From contig JACQXX010000028.1 of assembly GCA_016208495.1 (NCBI GenBank), positions 62,001 to 126,000 on the forward strand: a stretch of 64,000 nucleotides of DNA, given 5' to 3'. Of the stretch, positions 7,951-17,265 are shown one piece after another. The notes under the pieces are model-generated. The model had not been told where the DNA came from and did no database searches. It saw nothing but the letters and a program-made list of their open reading frames with translations. Positions within the stretch are counted from its first letter, which is position 1. Each line of letters begins with the position of its first letter. Origin of the DNA: Acidobacteriota bacterium. GTDB lineage: Bacteria; Acidobacteriota; Blastocatellia; Chloracidobacteriales; Chloracidobacteriaceae. Position numbers and translations under genes: made by a program.

Positions 7951-9618
7951 TTATTTAGCTGTTTCCTGCAGCAGTCGTTGAAGGGCCAGGGCTTCACGGT
8001 CCTGGGCGTTGGCGTCGAGCGCCAGTTTGAGGTGGGATTCGGCCCGTTTTCGGTCACCCTGGCCAAGATAAATCCGACCCAAAAGCACGTGGGCAGCCAC
8101 CAGTTTCGGATTCCAAAACACGGCGGCCCGCAAGGCGTTGATGGCGGCGGGGAAGTCGCTCCGACGTTCGTTGACCCGGCCCATCAGCAGGTGCGCATCG
8201 CTGTTGTCCGGAGCGACCTGCAGCACCTGAGCCAGAACTGTCAGGGCTTCTTCGTCATTGTTTCCAAGGAAGGCACTTTGGGCTTTAGTCATCCAGGCTT
8301 CAACCTGTCGCGACTGAGTGCCGCCGACAAAAGCCGATTGGCGGTTTTGTTCTTTGCTGCGCAAATAGCGGAAAAATGCTTCGCGGTTAAATGAATGCTT
8401 GAGGTTGGCAAGTTGCGGCAGTTTGCCGGTTGTTTCCCATTTGGCAAATTCAGGCAGCGTCTTTTTGGCTTCGTTGAGCGCGGTGGCGGCTTTTTCAGAA
8501 TTTCCGCTCTTTTCAAAACTTTTCGCCATCAGGTAAAAGGCGGGGCCGAGAGTGGGGGCGCGTTGAGTGACCGATTCAAATCGGGAAGCGGCCTCCGGGA
8601 ATTTTCCATTGAGCCAGAGCGCATAGCCATAGTTGAACTGAACTTCCGAATCCTGGGGTGATGCTTCAGCCGCAAGTTTAATCAGCCGCAGCCCTTCCGG
8701 CAGATTCCCTTTTTTAAGCTGGATGACCGCCGCGTTGTTATAGGTTTCATAGAGTGGCATCGGAGTGAGCAGTTCACTGAAACTTTTGTCGGCTGCATCA
8801 ATTCCGCCCGATTGAAATTGACACACACCAAGATAAAACCGGGCTTCGAGACCCCGGCTATCGTTCACCCCAACTTGTTCAAACCATTTGAGCGCATCGG
8901 AATACTGTTTGTCGCGATAATAGGCAATGCCCATTTCATAGACGGCCTGGGGAAATCGTGGTTGACCCTGCTGAGCGCTTTCCTGGATGGCACGCTGGAG
9001 TAACTTCAGCCGGTCTTCCTTGCTGGAGGTCAACAACGCTTTGACATAAAACTCATAGGCTGTATACGGAACACTTTTGGAACGCCCGATAAGCTGGTCG
9101 CGTGAAAAGGGAAGTGCATTGTTGCGCTGGTACATTAACTCCCAGGCAAGGCGTCCTTGAATGGCCTGTAAATCTGAAAGCGGGCCACTCAGTGTGTGAT
9201 CACGGCCTAAAAAACGGCCTTCCCGGAGCGATAAAATCTGGGCGGTGACCGTTACAGTGAGATCTTTGTCAGCCCCGGTAATGTTGTAACTGCCACGGAT
9301 GAGGAGATCGGCACTTACTGCTTCACCAAGTTTGATTTCGGTGGCGCGAGTCAAAATGGCGGTATTAGGAATGCGGAGCTTTTCAAATGCCAGGTTGCGT
9401 TCGTCGAGTTCAACTGGAATAAGTCCTGGCGAATCCAGCAGATCAGCCATCGAGACGGTGAAGCTTTCGCGAATCCAGTTAAATTCCTGACGATTGCTTG
9501 TGTTTTCAAACGGCAGTGTCAAAACAATATCGGTTGCATAGCCCGGTACGCTGAAAACCAGCAGCAACCCGAGGGTGCAAAGCCACGTTTTCCATCGAAA
9601 GTACATCGGTTGAGACAT
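7951..9618 (-). CDS. Exported TPR protein with CsgG/TolB-like N-terminal domain
   Basis: A 555-residue protein with a signal peptide (hydrophobic residues about 12-28, cleavage near GYA). Residues about 30-170 resemble the CsgG/TolB-like beta-alpha fold (TLPFENTSNRQEFNWIRESF, then LIRGSYNI). From about 215 to the end there are TPR units (for example YEMGIAYYRDKQYSDALKWF and LLMGRVNERRSDFPAAINAL). It is probably a periplasmic or lipoprotein-like scaffold for protein interaction. It is transcribed divergently from the exported-protein gene at 9806. A specific pathway cannot be read from the sequence. Confidence 0.85.
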   Translation of the reverse strand: MSQPMYFRWKTWLCTLGLLLVFSVPGYATDIVLTLPFENTSNRQEFNWIRESFTVSMADLLDSPGLIPVELDERNLAFEKLRIPNTAILTRATEIKLGEAVSADLLIRGSYNITGADKDLTVTVTAQILSLREGRFLGRDHTLSGPLSDLQAIQGRLAWELMYQRNNALPFSRDQLIGRSKSVPYTAYEFYVKALLTSSKEDRLKLLQRAIQESAQQGQPRFPQAVYEMGIAYYRDKQYSDALKWFEQVGVNDSRGLEARFYLGVCQFQSGGIDAADKSFSELLTPMPLYETYNNAAVIQLKKGNLPEGLRLIKLAAEASPQDSEVQFNYGYALWLNGKFPEAASRFESVTQRAPTLGPAFYLMAKSFEKSGNSEKAATALNEAKKTLPEFAKWETTGKLPQLANLKHSFNREAFFRYLRSKEQNRQSAFVGGTQSRQVEAWMTKAQSAFLGNNDEEALTVLAQVLQVAPDNSDAHLLMGRVNERRSDFPAAINALRAAVFWNPKLVAAHVLLGRIYLGQGDRKRAESHLKLALDANAQDREALALQRLLQETAK

Positions 9619-9805
9619 AATTTTACAGTTCCTTTGGTTCGTTCCAATCCTACACCAGACACGAGAAAAGATCTCTACACGTTGGTTGTGACCTCAGGTT
9701 GCAGCATTTTTGAACTCCAGGCACCCTGAATCGGGCAGCGCTCCCAATTTTTCGCGCGCTCAAAGACTGACACAACCTCCAGATCAGAAAAAGAAGAGGG
9801 ACAAA

Positions 9806-10747
9806 ATGAAACACATATTGTGGAGGCTTTGCTTTGGATTTTTTGGAATGCTGATTGGGTTGATGACGTCATTACCGCTTTCGGCCCAACACATCCCAGT
9901 TGCTCCGGTCGGGGAAGGCGTTGCATCAACGCCAGCACCATCGTTACTCCCGCCAGAATTAGAAACTCAATCACTTCAGCATCCCAACCCGACCTGGGTT
10001 GAGGTTCGACCAGCTTCAGAAAAAGGGAAATCGTCTCGTCCAAACCTCTCAGAACCAGTCTCGTCACCGGAAGATCCGCTGATTATTCCCATTGCTTTAC
10101 CAAAAGCTGATTTGGTGCTTCCCAAAGGGTTTCAATGGGGAGAGGCAGTCAAACAGTCCTTCTTTTTCCTGGCTATTCAGCATAGTTTCCGGTTTGCCAC
10201 CGAAGCTGGCACCCGGTCTGAAATTGGCGGACCATTTTTTGGAGATTATTTCCGCGCCGTGCGCAGTCTCAAAGGCTGGGATGACGGCGACCCATTTATT
10301 GTGAATTATGTCGGACACACCATGATGGGCACGGTGAGCGGATTTATTCAAATCCACAATGATCCAAATGGAATCAATCAGGAAATTGGATGGAATAAAT
10401 CTTACTGGAAGAGTCGCTTAAAGGCTTTGGGGTGGTCGGCAGCCTTTAGCACGCAATTTGAAATTGGTCCGCTCAGTGAAGCCGCACTCGGAAATGTCGG
10501 TATCCACCCAACCAAATCGGGAAAATCTCCGATGGCCTATGTTGATATTGTCCTGACCCCGGCGCTTGGAACGGCCTTTCTCATCACGGAAGATGTCGTT
10601 GATCGGTATCTGATTCGAAAGATTGAAGATAAAACAAACAACCGGATTATCCGGTTGATGGCACGCAGCTTTCTCAACCCCAGCCGGAGTTTTGCCAATA
10701 TTTTGCGTGGAAAGTGGATGTGGTACCGGGACAAACGACCCCTATAG
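9806..10747 (+). CDS. Exported protein of unknown function
   Basis: A 313-residue protein. The start at 9806 has AAGAAGAGG upstream and gives a signal peptide (WRLCFGFFGMLIGLMTSLPL, then AQH). The mature N-terminus is Pro-rich and low in complexity to about residue 100. The remainder is compact, with segments such as NYVGHTMMGTVSGF, WNKSYWKSRLKALGWSAAF and FLITEDVVDRYLIRKIED. Hydrophobic patches and the conserved-looking G-H pair suggest an outer-membrane or membrane-associated protein resembling DUF3943-type proteins; this is a weak guess. The TAG stop is the first unit of the heptad array that follows. Confidence 0.75.
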   Translation: MKHILWRLCFGFFGMLIGLMTSLPLSAQHIPVAPVGEGVASTPAPSLLPPELETQSLQHPNPTWVEVRPASEKGKSSRPNLSEPVSSPEDPLIIPIALPKADLVLPKGFQWGEAVKQSFFFLAIQHSFRFATEAGTRSEIGGPFFGDYFRAVRSLKGWDDGDPFIVNYVGHTMMGTVSGFIQIHNDPNGINQEIGWNKSYWKSRLKALGWSAAFSTQFEIGPLSEAALGNVGIHPTKSGKSPMAYVDIVLTPALGTAFLITEDVVDRYLIRKIEDKTNNRIIRLMARSFLNPSRSFANILRGKWMWYRDKRPL

Positions 10748-10905
10748 CGAGTAGCGAGTAGTGAGTAGCAAGTAGTCAGAAACCCCCCTTTTCAGTTAAG
10801 ATAATTCGAGGTTTTACCTTGGTGAGTGAAGAATATTCACAGGGTGAAACAGTGAATTCACAGAGCAAGGGATTGACTATTTGCTACTCGGTACTCACCC
10901 TTGTA
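10746..10905. repeat. Heptad-bracketed repeat element, copy 2 (GAGTAGC type)
   Basis: The GAGTAGC array (10746-10776), a 109-bp core (10771-10879) matching the core at 2755-2863, and inverted GCTACTC-type units (10881-10905) fill the space between two convergent genes. The left array begins with the TAG stop of the upstream gene. The right array supplies the last codons and stop of the acpH-like gene. Confidence 0.85.
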
Positions 10906-11497
10906 CCTTACTCGCAAGTTGATCTGCTACCTGGTCCACAAAGCCTTTCACTTCGGGCAAAAACTGCCTGAAGTCTGCTTCAAATCCTTCATACTCCTGC
11001 TCTAACTCTTCAATGGCGGCGTGAAGCGGGTTGTCGCGTTTGATCCGACGTGACATCCGTTTCATCACGCTATCAATCCCTGAAGTTTCCCGGTAGGAAG
11101 AAAACCAGTCTTCAGACGTTAGCCGAGGAAGCACAAGTCTCATTGTTTCAGGGAGTTCCAATTCTCGCTCAAGCAGAATTGTATACACTCGTCGGGCAAA
11201 GTCGGGAAGCGGTTCCGGATGAAATTCCAGCCAGTGTTTGGCCAGAAAATGGTCATAAAACACATCAACCATAATCCCGCCATACCGACGACGACTCTGG
11301 CTGATGCGGGCTACGCTCTGGCGGAAAATGTCGTGATGGTCAGTGAACTGATCAACTTTGCGATGGAGTTCGATGCCGCGCCGGAGGTCTCCCGTGTAGT
11401 CATTGACTGCTGCGCCTTTGACAAAATCTCCGAGCAGGCTGCCAACCAGAAAGTCCGGCGTATCAGGTGAAAGGTAGAGATGACCGAGGTAGTTCAT
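10895..11497 (-). CDS. acpH: AcpH-like acyl-carrier-protein phosphodiesterase (DUF479)
   Basis: A 200-residue protein matching the DUF479/AcpH family, whose E. coli member removes the phosphopantetheine arm from ACP. Seen: the start MNYLGHLYLS, GSLLGDFVKG near residue 22, the helix segment LHRKVDQFTDHH near 44-55, and VDVFYDHFLAKHW near 77-89. The His and Asp residues are those of the HD-like metal site of the family. The length is near the usual 190-200. The last seven codons lie within GAGTAGC-type repeats. Family members in other phyla have not all been shown to act on ACP, so the precise substrate is inferred. Confidence 0.85.
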   Translation of the reverse strand: MNYLGHLYLSPDTPDFLVGSLLGDFVKGAAVNDYTGDLRRGIELHRKVDQFTDHHDIFRQSVARISQSRRRYGGIMVDVFYDHFLAKHWLEFHPEPLPDFARRVYTILLERELELPETMRLVLPRLTSEDWFSSYRETSGIDSVMKRMSRRIKRDNPLHAAIEELEQEYEGFEADFRQFLPEVKGFVDQVADQLASKVQG

Positions 11498-11513
11498 AGA
11501 GAATGAAGAATGA

Positions 11514-11640
11514 AAAAAGTGGTTAGTGGTTAGTGGTTAGTGGTTAGAAATCAATACTTTCGAAGAAGAACCAGGAACCAAGAGCCAGGAATCAAGAACT
11601 AACCACTAATCACTAACCACTAGCCACTAAATAGTTTCTT
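11514..11640. repeat. GTGGTTA heptad element with inverted arms
   Basis: Four GTGGTTA units (from about 11519), then GAAATCAATACTTTCGAAGA, then drifting ACCAGGA/ACCAAGA/GCCAGGA units grade into ACTAACC units, the reverse complement of the left array. The whole 120-bp element is in 7-base register and could fold into a long hairpin between the kinase stop and the acpH start. Confidence 0.8.
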
Positions 11641-11648
11641 CATTCGGT

Positions 11649-14348
11649 TTATACTTTTAAATTCAACATTTTCGCCGCGTGATTACGTGACACCTGGTTG
11701 CATTCGCGGCATTCAGCCAGCTTTCTTAGATTGTCTTTGCGCAACATTCGCAGGTGGTTAAACACAATATGCGCTGGTGTTTTGGGGTTGGCAACCAGGG
11801 CATACCGGCAGTCTTCGCGCTGAAAGAGGTGTTTTTCCTTGGCCAGCGTCAGCAAAAGTTGGGTGTTGATGGCAAACGTCCCAATGTAAGGAGCAACATT
11901 TTCAAGCTTTGCCAGGTGTGGAAAACATTCGAGCGCAATCCGGTCAATCGGGTGGCAAACAAAAAACTTCAGAAAATATCCGTTGCGGGCCAGCTTCCGC
12001 TGAACCGGAAGTGGAATCGAAGCCATTTCCATCGGCGGCTGGTCAGCATAGGCATTTCCGCTGACAAATCGTTTCAACAGTGTGAGATACTCGGTATCAA
12101 TATCAACCAGTAACTGATGTCGAGCAGCCTCGGAACGGATATGCTGATCAAGTTCAACCAGCAGGTTAAAGAAGGTGTCTTCGTGAAAGAAATCGCACTT
12201 GAAAAATTCTTTGACCAGTTCCATCACACTCAGTGCACGGTCACTCGTTCCCTGATGGAGCAACGTGTCGCGAACACAGAGGAAAAACACTTTGAGGTAG
12301 TCGGGAGACACCTGTGGTTTCAAGTACATCCAGAGTTCAAGCAACCACGAAACCGGCGTGTTTGAAAACGTAATCACGCCCCAAAAATCGGTGGGTGCCA
12401 GCCACGACATCACCAATCGGCGCAAAGCCAGGGATGGATGAAACAGCAGGGAGCGGGCAAAAATCCGCCGGTCAGATGGTGAATATGGTTCCACCAGAGC
12501 GCGAAGGGCTTCCAGTGTTACCTGGTGGGTGATGTTCTGGCTGAATAGATCAAGCAGGGTTTTCCACTTTTCCGCCTGTTGAGGACAGGACACAAACATC
12601 ATGGCCATGGTGAAGACCAGGCGGGCCCGGCCCCGGCCTTCAAGCAAAATGACGTCGGCCTTTTGCCATAAGAGTTCAAGCAGAATGTCCCGCTCAGCTT
12701 CGGTATGGGCCTGGAGCGCCATAAAGAACAACTCCATCCCTGAGCCCACAATTGACATGACCGCTTCATGCCGGCGCAGATCATTGTCAGATTTCAGTTC
12801 CTCAATCAACAGTTCTGAGCTATCAACCACACCCTCCGGCTCGATATCTTCAAAGGTGACAAAGGCTTCTTCTTCAGTGAGTTGGGTGGTTGCTGGCCGC
12901 AATTTGAGCAGGTATTGACTGGCTGGAATGACGATACTGGTGTGGAGCCGCATCCGGTATCCTTCAAGTGAGGTGGCCAATCCACCTTTGGATTTGAGTC
13001 CTTCCAGATGCTGTTCGAGTTCCTGAGCTAAAAATTGAAGCGTCAACAGCGTGGCCTGACTGGATTCGGCTGAGTGCATTTCGGTAACTGGGGTTTCTAA
13101 ATAGGTGAGCACCCGGGTTCCCCCCGTGATGAACTCCGCCAGTCGAATCAAAACCTGATCCGGATGGCAGGCCGGTTCATTTGCCATTTGGGAAAGATCA
13201 CCCGCCAGCGATTCCAAATGCTCAAGTTGCTGCTCCACACCCGCAATTTGAGTTGGCGCCGCTTTGGTCTTTTGGGTGTGGGAGACAGCTTTCAGTGGTT
13301 CTGGCTGGAGGGGTGGCGATGGGAGATTCCCGGTTTGAGTGGCGGCATACAACGCATGGTAGACCTCACGAGCCGAAGTTGGTCGCTGGTCTTTGTCTTT
13401 GGCCAGCATTTTCACCACGATGTGTGAAACCGGGAGTGGCAAATTCGGAGACAGTTCGTGCGGAGGGGTTGGCTTGACGGTCAGGTGTTTGAGTGCCAGA
13501 CTATACAAACTGTCAGATTCAAAAGGTGGTTTCCCCGTCAGAACTTCATAAAAAATGATGCCGAGTGAATAAATGTCTGAAAAACGATCTACCGGATGTC
13601 CCTGACATTGTTCGGGCGACATGTATCGAGGCGTTCCTAAAATGGCATTGGTGGCCGTAACCTCTTGTCCGGATTGGGCTTCGTCAATCAATTTGGCAAT
13701 GCCGAAGTCCAGGACTTTGACGATTTCGCGATCTTCAATCTGATTGAAAAAGATGTTATCCGGCTTTAAGTCCCGATGGATGATGCCACGTCGGTGCATG
13801 GCATCGAGCACCAGACAGAGTTGTTCAGCCAGGGAAACGACTTCGGTCAGGCTCAGCCGACTTTGCCGCCGGAGCCGTTCGCGGAGCGATTCACCGCGCA
13901 AATATTCCATCACCAGATAGTACTGGCTCCCATCAACTCCATAATCAAAGACCTGAACTGAATTGGGATGTTCAATCGAAGCACAGGTTCGGGCTTCCCG
14001 GCGAAATCGCTCAACCGTTTCAGCATCTCCTAAAAAATTGGTTCGAATGACTTTAATGGCGACTGTTTTTTCAAGCCCGAGATGACAGGCTTCATAGACG
14101 CGTCCCATGCCACCGCTTCCGATTTCACGGTGAATCTGGTATTTGCCGTTTAGAATTTTTCCAATCAGTGCATCGGCTGATGGTAACGGGAGGGACGGGG
14201 AAGTTGGCGGGATAACGACAGTTGGTGAGGCAATGAGCAGGGTTGGAGGTTCAAGCGTCGGATCCACAGCCGGCAAAAGGTGTTTTTGCCCGGAAGTGAT
14301 ATGGGGCTGGGGGGAGGGAATGGTGGGTGAATCCGACTTCTCAGCCAT
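11649..14348 (-). CDS. Soluble Ser/Thr protein kinase with long helical C-terminal region
   Basis: An 899-residue Hanks-type kinase. A Pro-rich leader (1-65) precedes the kinase domain: GSGGMG at 78-82, the VAIK lysine at 99, HRDLKPDN at 191-198 and DFG at 214-216, with YMSPEQ further on, so it should be active. Residues about 360-899 are helical with no transmembrane segment and may form a HEAT-like solenoid. The end (YALVANPKTPAHIVFNHLRM) resembles a motif common at the C-termini of acidobacterial kinases. The start overlaps the 3' end of the upstream gene by 184 bp. No internal Met precedes the glycine loop, so the ATG at 14348 is kept despite a poor ribosome-binding site. Confidence 0.88.
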   Translation of the reverse strand: MAEKSDSPTIPSPQPHITSGQKHLLPAVDPTLEPPTLLIASPTVVIPPTSPSLPLPSADALIGKILNGKYQIHREIGSGGMGRVYEACHLGLEKTVAIKVIRTNFLGDAETVERFRREARTCASIEHPNSVQVFDYGVDGSQYYLVMEYLRGESLRERLRRQSRLSLTEVVSLAEQLCLVLDAMHRRGIIHRDLKPDNIFFNQIEDREIVKVLDFGIAKLIDEAQSGQEVTATNAILGTPRYMSPEQCQGHPVDRFSDIYSLGIIFYEVLTGKPPFESDSLYSLALKHLTVKPTPPHELSPNLPLPVSHIVVKMLAKDKDQRPTSAREVYHALYAATQTGNLPSPPLQPEPLKAVSHTQKTKAAPTQIAGVEQQLEHLESLAGDLSQMANEPACHPDQVLIRLAEFITGGTRVLTYLETPVTEMHSAESSQATLLTLQFLAQELEQHLEGLKSKGGLATSLEGYRMRLHTSIVIPASQYLLKLRPATTQLTEEEAFVTFEDIEPEGVVDSSELLIEELKSDNDLRRHEAVMSIVGSGMELFFMALQAHTEAERDILLELLWQKADVILLEGRGRARLVFTMAMMFVSCPQQAEKWKTLLDLFSQNITHQVTLEALRALVEPYSPSDRRIFARSLLFHPSLALRRLVMSWLAPTDFWGVITFSNTPVSWLLELWMYLKPQVSPDYLKVFFLCVRDTLLHQGTSDRALSVMELVKEFFKCDFFHEDTFFNLLVELDQHIRSEAARHQLLVDIDTEYLTLLKRFVSGNAYADQPPMEMASIPLPVQRKLARNGYFLKFFVCHPIDRIALECFPHLAKLENVAPYIGTFAINTQLLLTLAKEKHLFQREDCRYALVANPKTPAHIVFNHLRMLRKDNLRKLAECRECNQVSRNHAAKMLNLKV

Positions 14349-16909
14349 ATTTGGGAATTTTTCGTGTAATTCACACTCGAAAGGGACACTTTGGCGCCGA
14401 CATTGATGGTAAAGGCGATGGTATTTGAGCGTTTCGACGGGATACCGGAGTCAATTGCAACCAGTAACACTCGATAACTGCCAGCATCGCGCTCGGTTGG
14501 TTTGACAACGACGCGACCAGTTCCATCTCCATTGTCTGAGAAGGTCATAAACGATGGGGCATTGGTCAGAACAAACCGAAGGCTCTGGCCTTCATCCGGG
14601 TCAGTGGCGGTGACCTCGAAGTCGCGAGTTTCAGCTACGAGCAAGTCAATGTTGTCAACCTGTTCGAGTTCAGGCGCCGTGTTGACGACTACGTTGAGGG
14701 CAAAACTGGTGGTGGTTGCCAGTCCCAAATCATTGCGGACAATGACATCAATATCATAGACCCCACCATCATTTTCAGTTGGCTCGATCACAAAGAGACC
14801 GGTTCCGCCGCCCTGATCAATGATGCGGACAAAGGGCAGGGTGGACGAAGTACTCAACGTCATGCGGCGGTTTTCGGGATCACGGGCCAGAATCGGCACG
14901 GTCAGTTTTTGGGTCGCGTAGGCCGTTTGATCTGGAATTGCCGTGATGGCCAGTCCATCCATGCTGTCTGGAACAAACACCCGGAAAATGACTTGAGACG
15001 TCAGAGGGCTCTTGGAATTGTTGTCATTGTCAGGGAAGTTGTTGTCAATCACCTGGGCGACAATTTTGTATTCCTGGCCCAGTCCGTTGTTGGCCGTGTC
15101 TGAACCATCCAGCAGTCCTGGCTTGATCAGAATCGAGGCCGTGCCGTCAAAGTTGTCAGTCAATGTGACAAACCGGGGGGCGCCAAGCAGGGTGTAGCGC
15201 AACGCATTGGCGCTTGGGTTGTCAATATCAACCAGTTTGAGGGGAATCGTGTACTCGTCGCCTTCGGCCACAATCACCTTGCGGCCTCGACCATTAAAGT
15301 CAGCCAGACCGTTGGTCGTGGTCATCAATGGTGCGTGGTTGACCACCGGAGCGACATTAATACTTTGGTAAACCGCACCGTTGGTCGTGACCTGGATCAG
15401 GTCTGGAGCATTATTTCCAGCCGTGGCGGAAAAGTCATTTTGGGCCTGGGTAACAATTTCACCCGTGCGAGACACCACAAAACTGGTGGCCGCCACGACT
15501 CCGGTGATTGAATCCACGTTGTCAGGAGACTGGGCCGCAATCGAAGAAAAACTATCTCCAGTTGATGGAAACACATTGAAATATTTCAGGATTGGATTTT
15601 GGATTGCAAGCTGGTCAGCGGTCATCAACCCGGCGGCAAAATCGTTGGCCACCTGACCCACCACGGAATTGACCAGCCGGCCATTGTTGCGTTCCAATCC
15701 GGCGACGTAGGCGTCAATCAAACCATTCTGGTTGAAATCGCTAAAGAGGGTCAGCGCCCCATAGCCAATCCGAAGGCCCGTCAATTTATCGTCCGCACCA
15801 GGGTAGACCGCAATTCGTCCCCCGCCTGCCAGGGTATTGACGAGCGGCTGGGCCTGACCTCGAAGCGTAAACTGTCCATTTTGGAGCCCACTGCCAAAAA
15901 AAACGGTCAGTGAGGCGAGTTCATTGCTTCCATCCGGTGCAATGATATCCGAGGCGCCGCCACCCTGTTCGGCCACCACCGCAATATCGGGAATTCCATC
16001 TCGATTAATATCAGGTGTATCAACTTCAATACCCCGATGAACAATGCCATACCCGGCAGCCGCAATTGAAACCGCACGCGCTGGGGCGAGCAGCAACGGG
16101 TTGGTCGGCTGGAATGAGCCATCTCCGTTGCCAAGCAGGATACAAACCCGCGAATCTTCACGTTGCGTGGTATCCAACCCACGGTTCAACACAGCCGTGT
16201 CAATTTCTCCATCATCATTAAAATCGCCCAGCGCCTGGGAAACCGGGTTGATTCCGCCACTTTCCGAAACCCGACCTTGCCCAAAGGTTCCATAGCCACT
16301 GTTGATCAGTGTTGCCACGGTACCGGTTCGGCGATTGAGCATCACAATTTCAGGGGCGCCGTCACGGGGTAAGGTTTCACCCGAAGTCAGGTCTCGCGGG
16401 CCGGTCAAATCAGCCAGTTTGATACAGGTCGGATCTCCACCGACCGGATAAGCCCGAATGACAAATGATTCTGGCCCAAAGCCGCCTCCGAGGTTGGTGA
16501 GTACCAGAATCTGATCAAGGTCTCCATCAATGGACACCACGATATCCAGATCGCCATCCTGGTCAATATCACCGAGGTCAATTGATGTTGGTCCGCCACT
16601 CTGATCGTCAAGCTGGGACATAAACTCTTTGAGTGAAATGTCCACCCGACTTTTCAAGCCGGAAGAGGTATTGAGCAACAACACGACTTGAGCCAGTCCG
16701 CGATCACAAATGGCGACATCGGGCAGCCCATCCAGGTCAATATCGCCATCGGCGATACCCACGAAACTGCTTGACGCATCTGAAATAACTTCTTTGTTTT
16801 GGCTGTACTGATTTTGGGCCTGGACCGTGGTGGGATTGAGAACGCTCAAAAATGTGAGCAGAAGACATGCAGACAGGCAGGCGAACCCTTGTAACCCTTT
16901 GAGACGCAT
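14165..16909 (-). CDS. Secreted FG-GAP/VCBS repeat protein with Ig-like domains
   Basis: A 914-residue surface or secreted protein. The signal peptide covers about residues 1-31 (ending VQAQNQ). Five calcium-binding D-x-D-x-D-G type loops follow between about 52 and 410 (DGDIDLDGLPDVAI, DIDQDGDLDIVV, DFNDDGEIDTAV, DINRDGIPDIAVV, DFNQNGLIDAYV). They mark FG-GAP/VCBS beta-propeller blades. From about 530 there are three or four cadherin/Ig-like modules (for example NTAPELEQVDNIDLLVAETR). The final 60 residues after TINVGAK are Pro- and Ser-rich and unlike the rest; they overlap the kinase gene in another frame and may be read-through from a lost stop. Confidence 0.85.
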   Translation of the reverse strand: MRLKGLQGFACLSACLLLTFLSVLNPTTVQAQNQYSQNKEVISDASSSFVGIADGDIDLDGLPDVAICDRGLAQVVLLLNTSSGLKSRVDISLKEFMSQLDDQSGGPTSIDLGDIDQDGDLDIVVSIDGDLDQILVLTNLGGGFGPESFVIRAYPVGGDPTCIKLADLTGPRDLTSGETLPRDGAPEIVMLNRRTGTVATLINSGYGTFGQGRVSESGGINPVSQALGDFNDDGEIDTAVLNRGLDTTQREDSRVCILLGNGDGSFQPTNPLLLAPARAVSIAAAGYGIVHRGIEVDTPDINRDGIPDIAVVAEQGGGASDIIAPDGSNELASLTVFFGSGLQNGQFTLRGQAQPLVNTLAGGGRIAVYPGADDKLTGLRIGYGALTLFSDFNQNGLIDAYVAGLERNNGRLVNSVVGQVANDFAAGLMTADQLAIQNPILKYFNVFPSTGDSFSSIAAQSPDNVDSITGVVAATSFVVSRTGEIVTQAQNDFSATAGNNAPDLIQVTTNGAVYQSINVAPVVNHAPLMTTTNGLADFNGRGRKVIVAEGDEYTIPLKLVDIDNPSANALRYTLLGAPRFVTLTDNFDGTASILIKPGLLDGSDTANNGLGQEYKIVAQVIDNNFPDNDNNSKSPLTSQVIFRVFVPDSMDGLAITAIPDQTAYATQKLTVPILARDPENRRMTLSTSSTLPFVRIIDQGGGTGLFVIEPTENDGGVYDIDVIVRNDLGLATTTSFALNVVVNTAPELEQVDNIDLLVAETRDFEVTATDPDEGQSLRFVLTNAPSFMTFSDNGDGTGRVVVKPTERDAGSYRVLLVAIDSGIPSKRSNTIAFTINVGAKVSLSSVNYTKNSQIWLRSRIHPPFPPPSPISLPGKNTFCRLWIRRLNLQPCSLPHQLSLSRQLPRPSRYHQPMH

Positions 16910-16984
16910 AGTTTTTCCTGTGATAAGAACGTGAACGGGATGTGTTGTCTTGGAATGATATAGGGAAGTGACTGAACACCGCGC

Positions 16985-17250
16985 ATTATAGTGAAATAGT
17001 AGAAAGAGCGAAATAGGGAAATAGCAAAATAGAAGTGAGTAGCGAGTAGCGAGTAGCGAGTAGCGAGTAGCGAGGAGTCAACCCAGGAAGAGTGAGTAGC
17101 GAGTGGCGAGTAATCAACCCAGGAAGAGTGAGTAGCGAGTGGCGAGTAATCAACCCAGGAAGAGTGAGTAACCAATAGTCAATCCAACTCAAATAGCCAG
17201 TACCAGACTTTGATTGACACTACTCGCTACTCGCTACTCGCTACTCACTT
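16985..17250. repeat. GAGTAGC heptad array with 36-bp higher-order repeats and inverted arm
   Basis: Units of GAGTAGC run from about 17035. From about 17070 a longer unit of roughly 36 bp (AGCGAGTGGCGAGTAATC followed by AACCCAGGAAGAGTGAGT) is repeated, the first copy shortened. An inverted GCTACTC array lies at about 17218-17247. The middle TTGATTGAC matches the right edge of the cores at 2755 and 10771, so this is probably a decayed third copy. No gene is present. Confidence 0.8.
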
Positions 17251-17265
17251 TTCATTTCGCTGCTT

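Noticed and set aside
16985-17250. Possible CRISPR array
   Set aside because: Units are contiguous 7-mers and 36-mers without unique spacers, and no cas gene is present.
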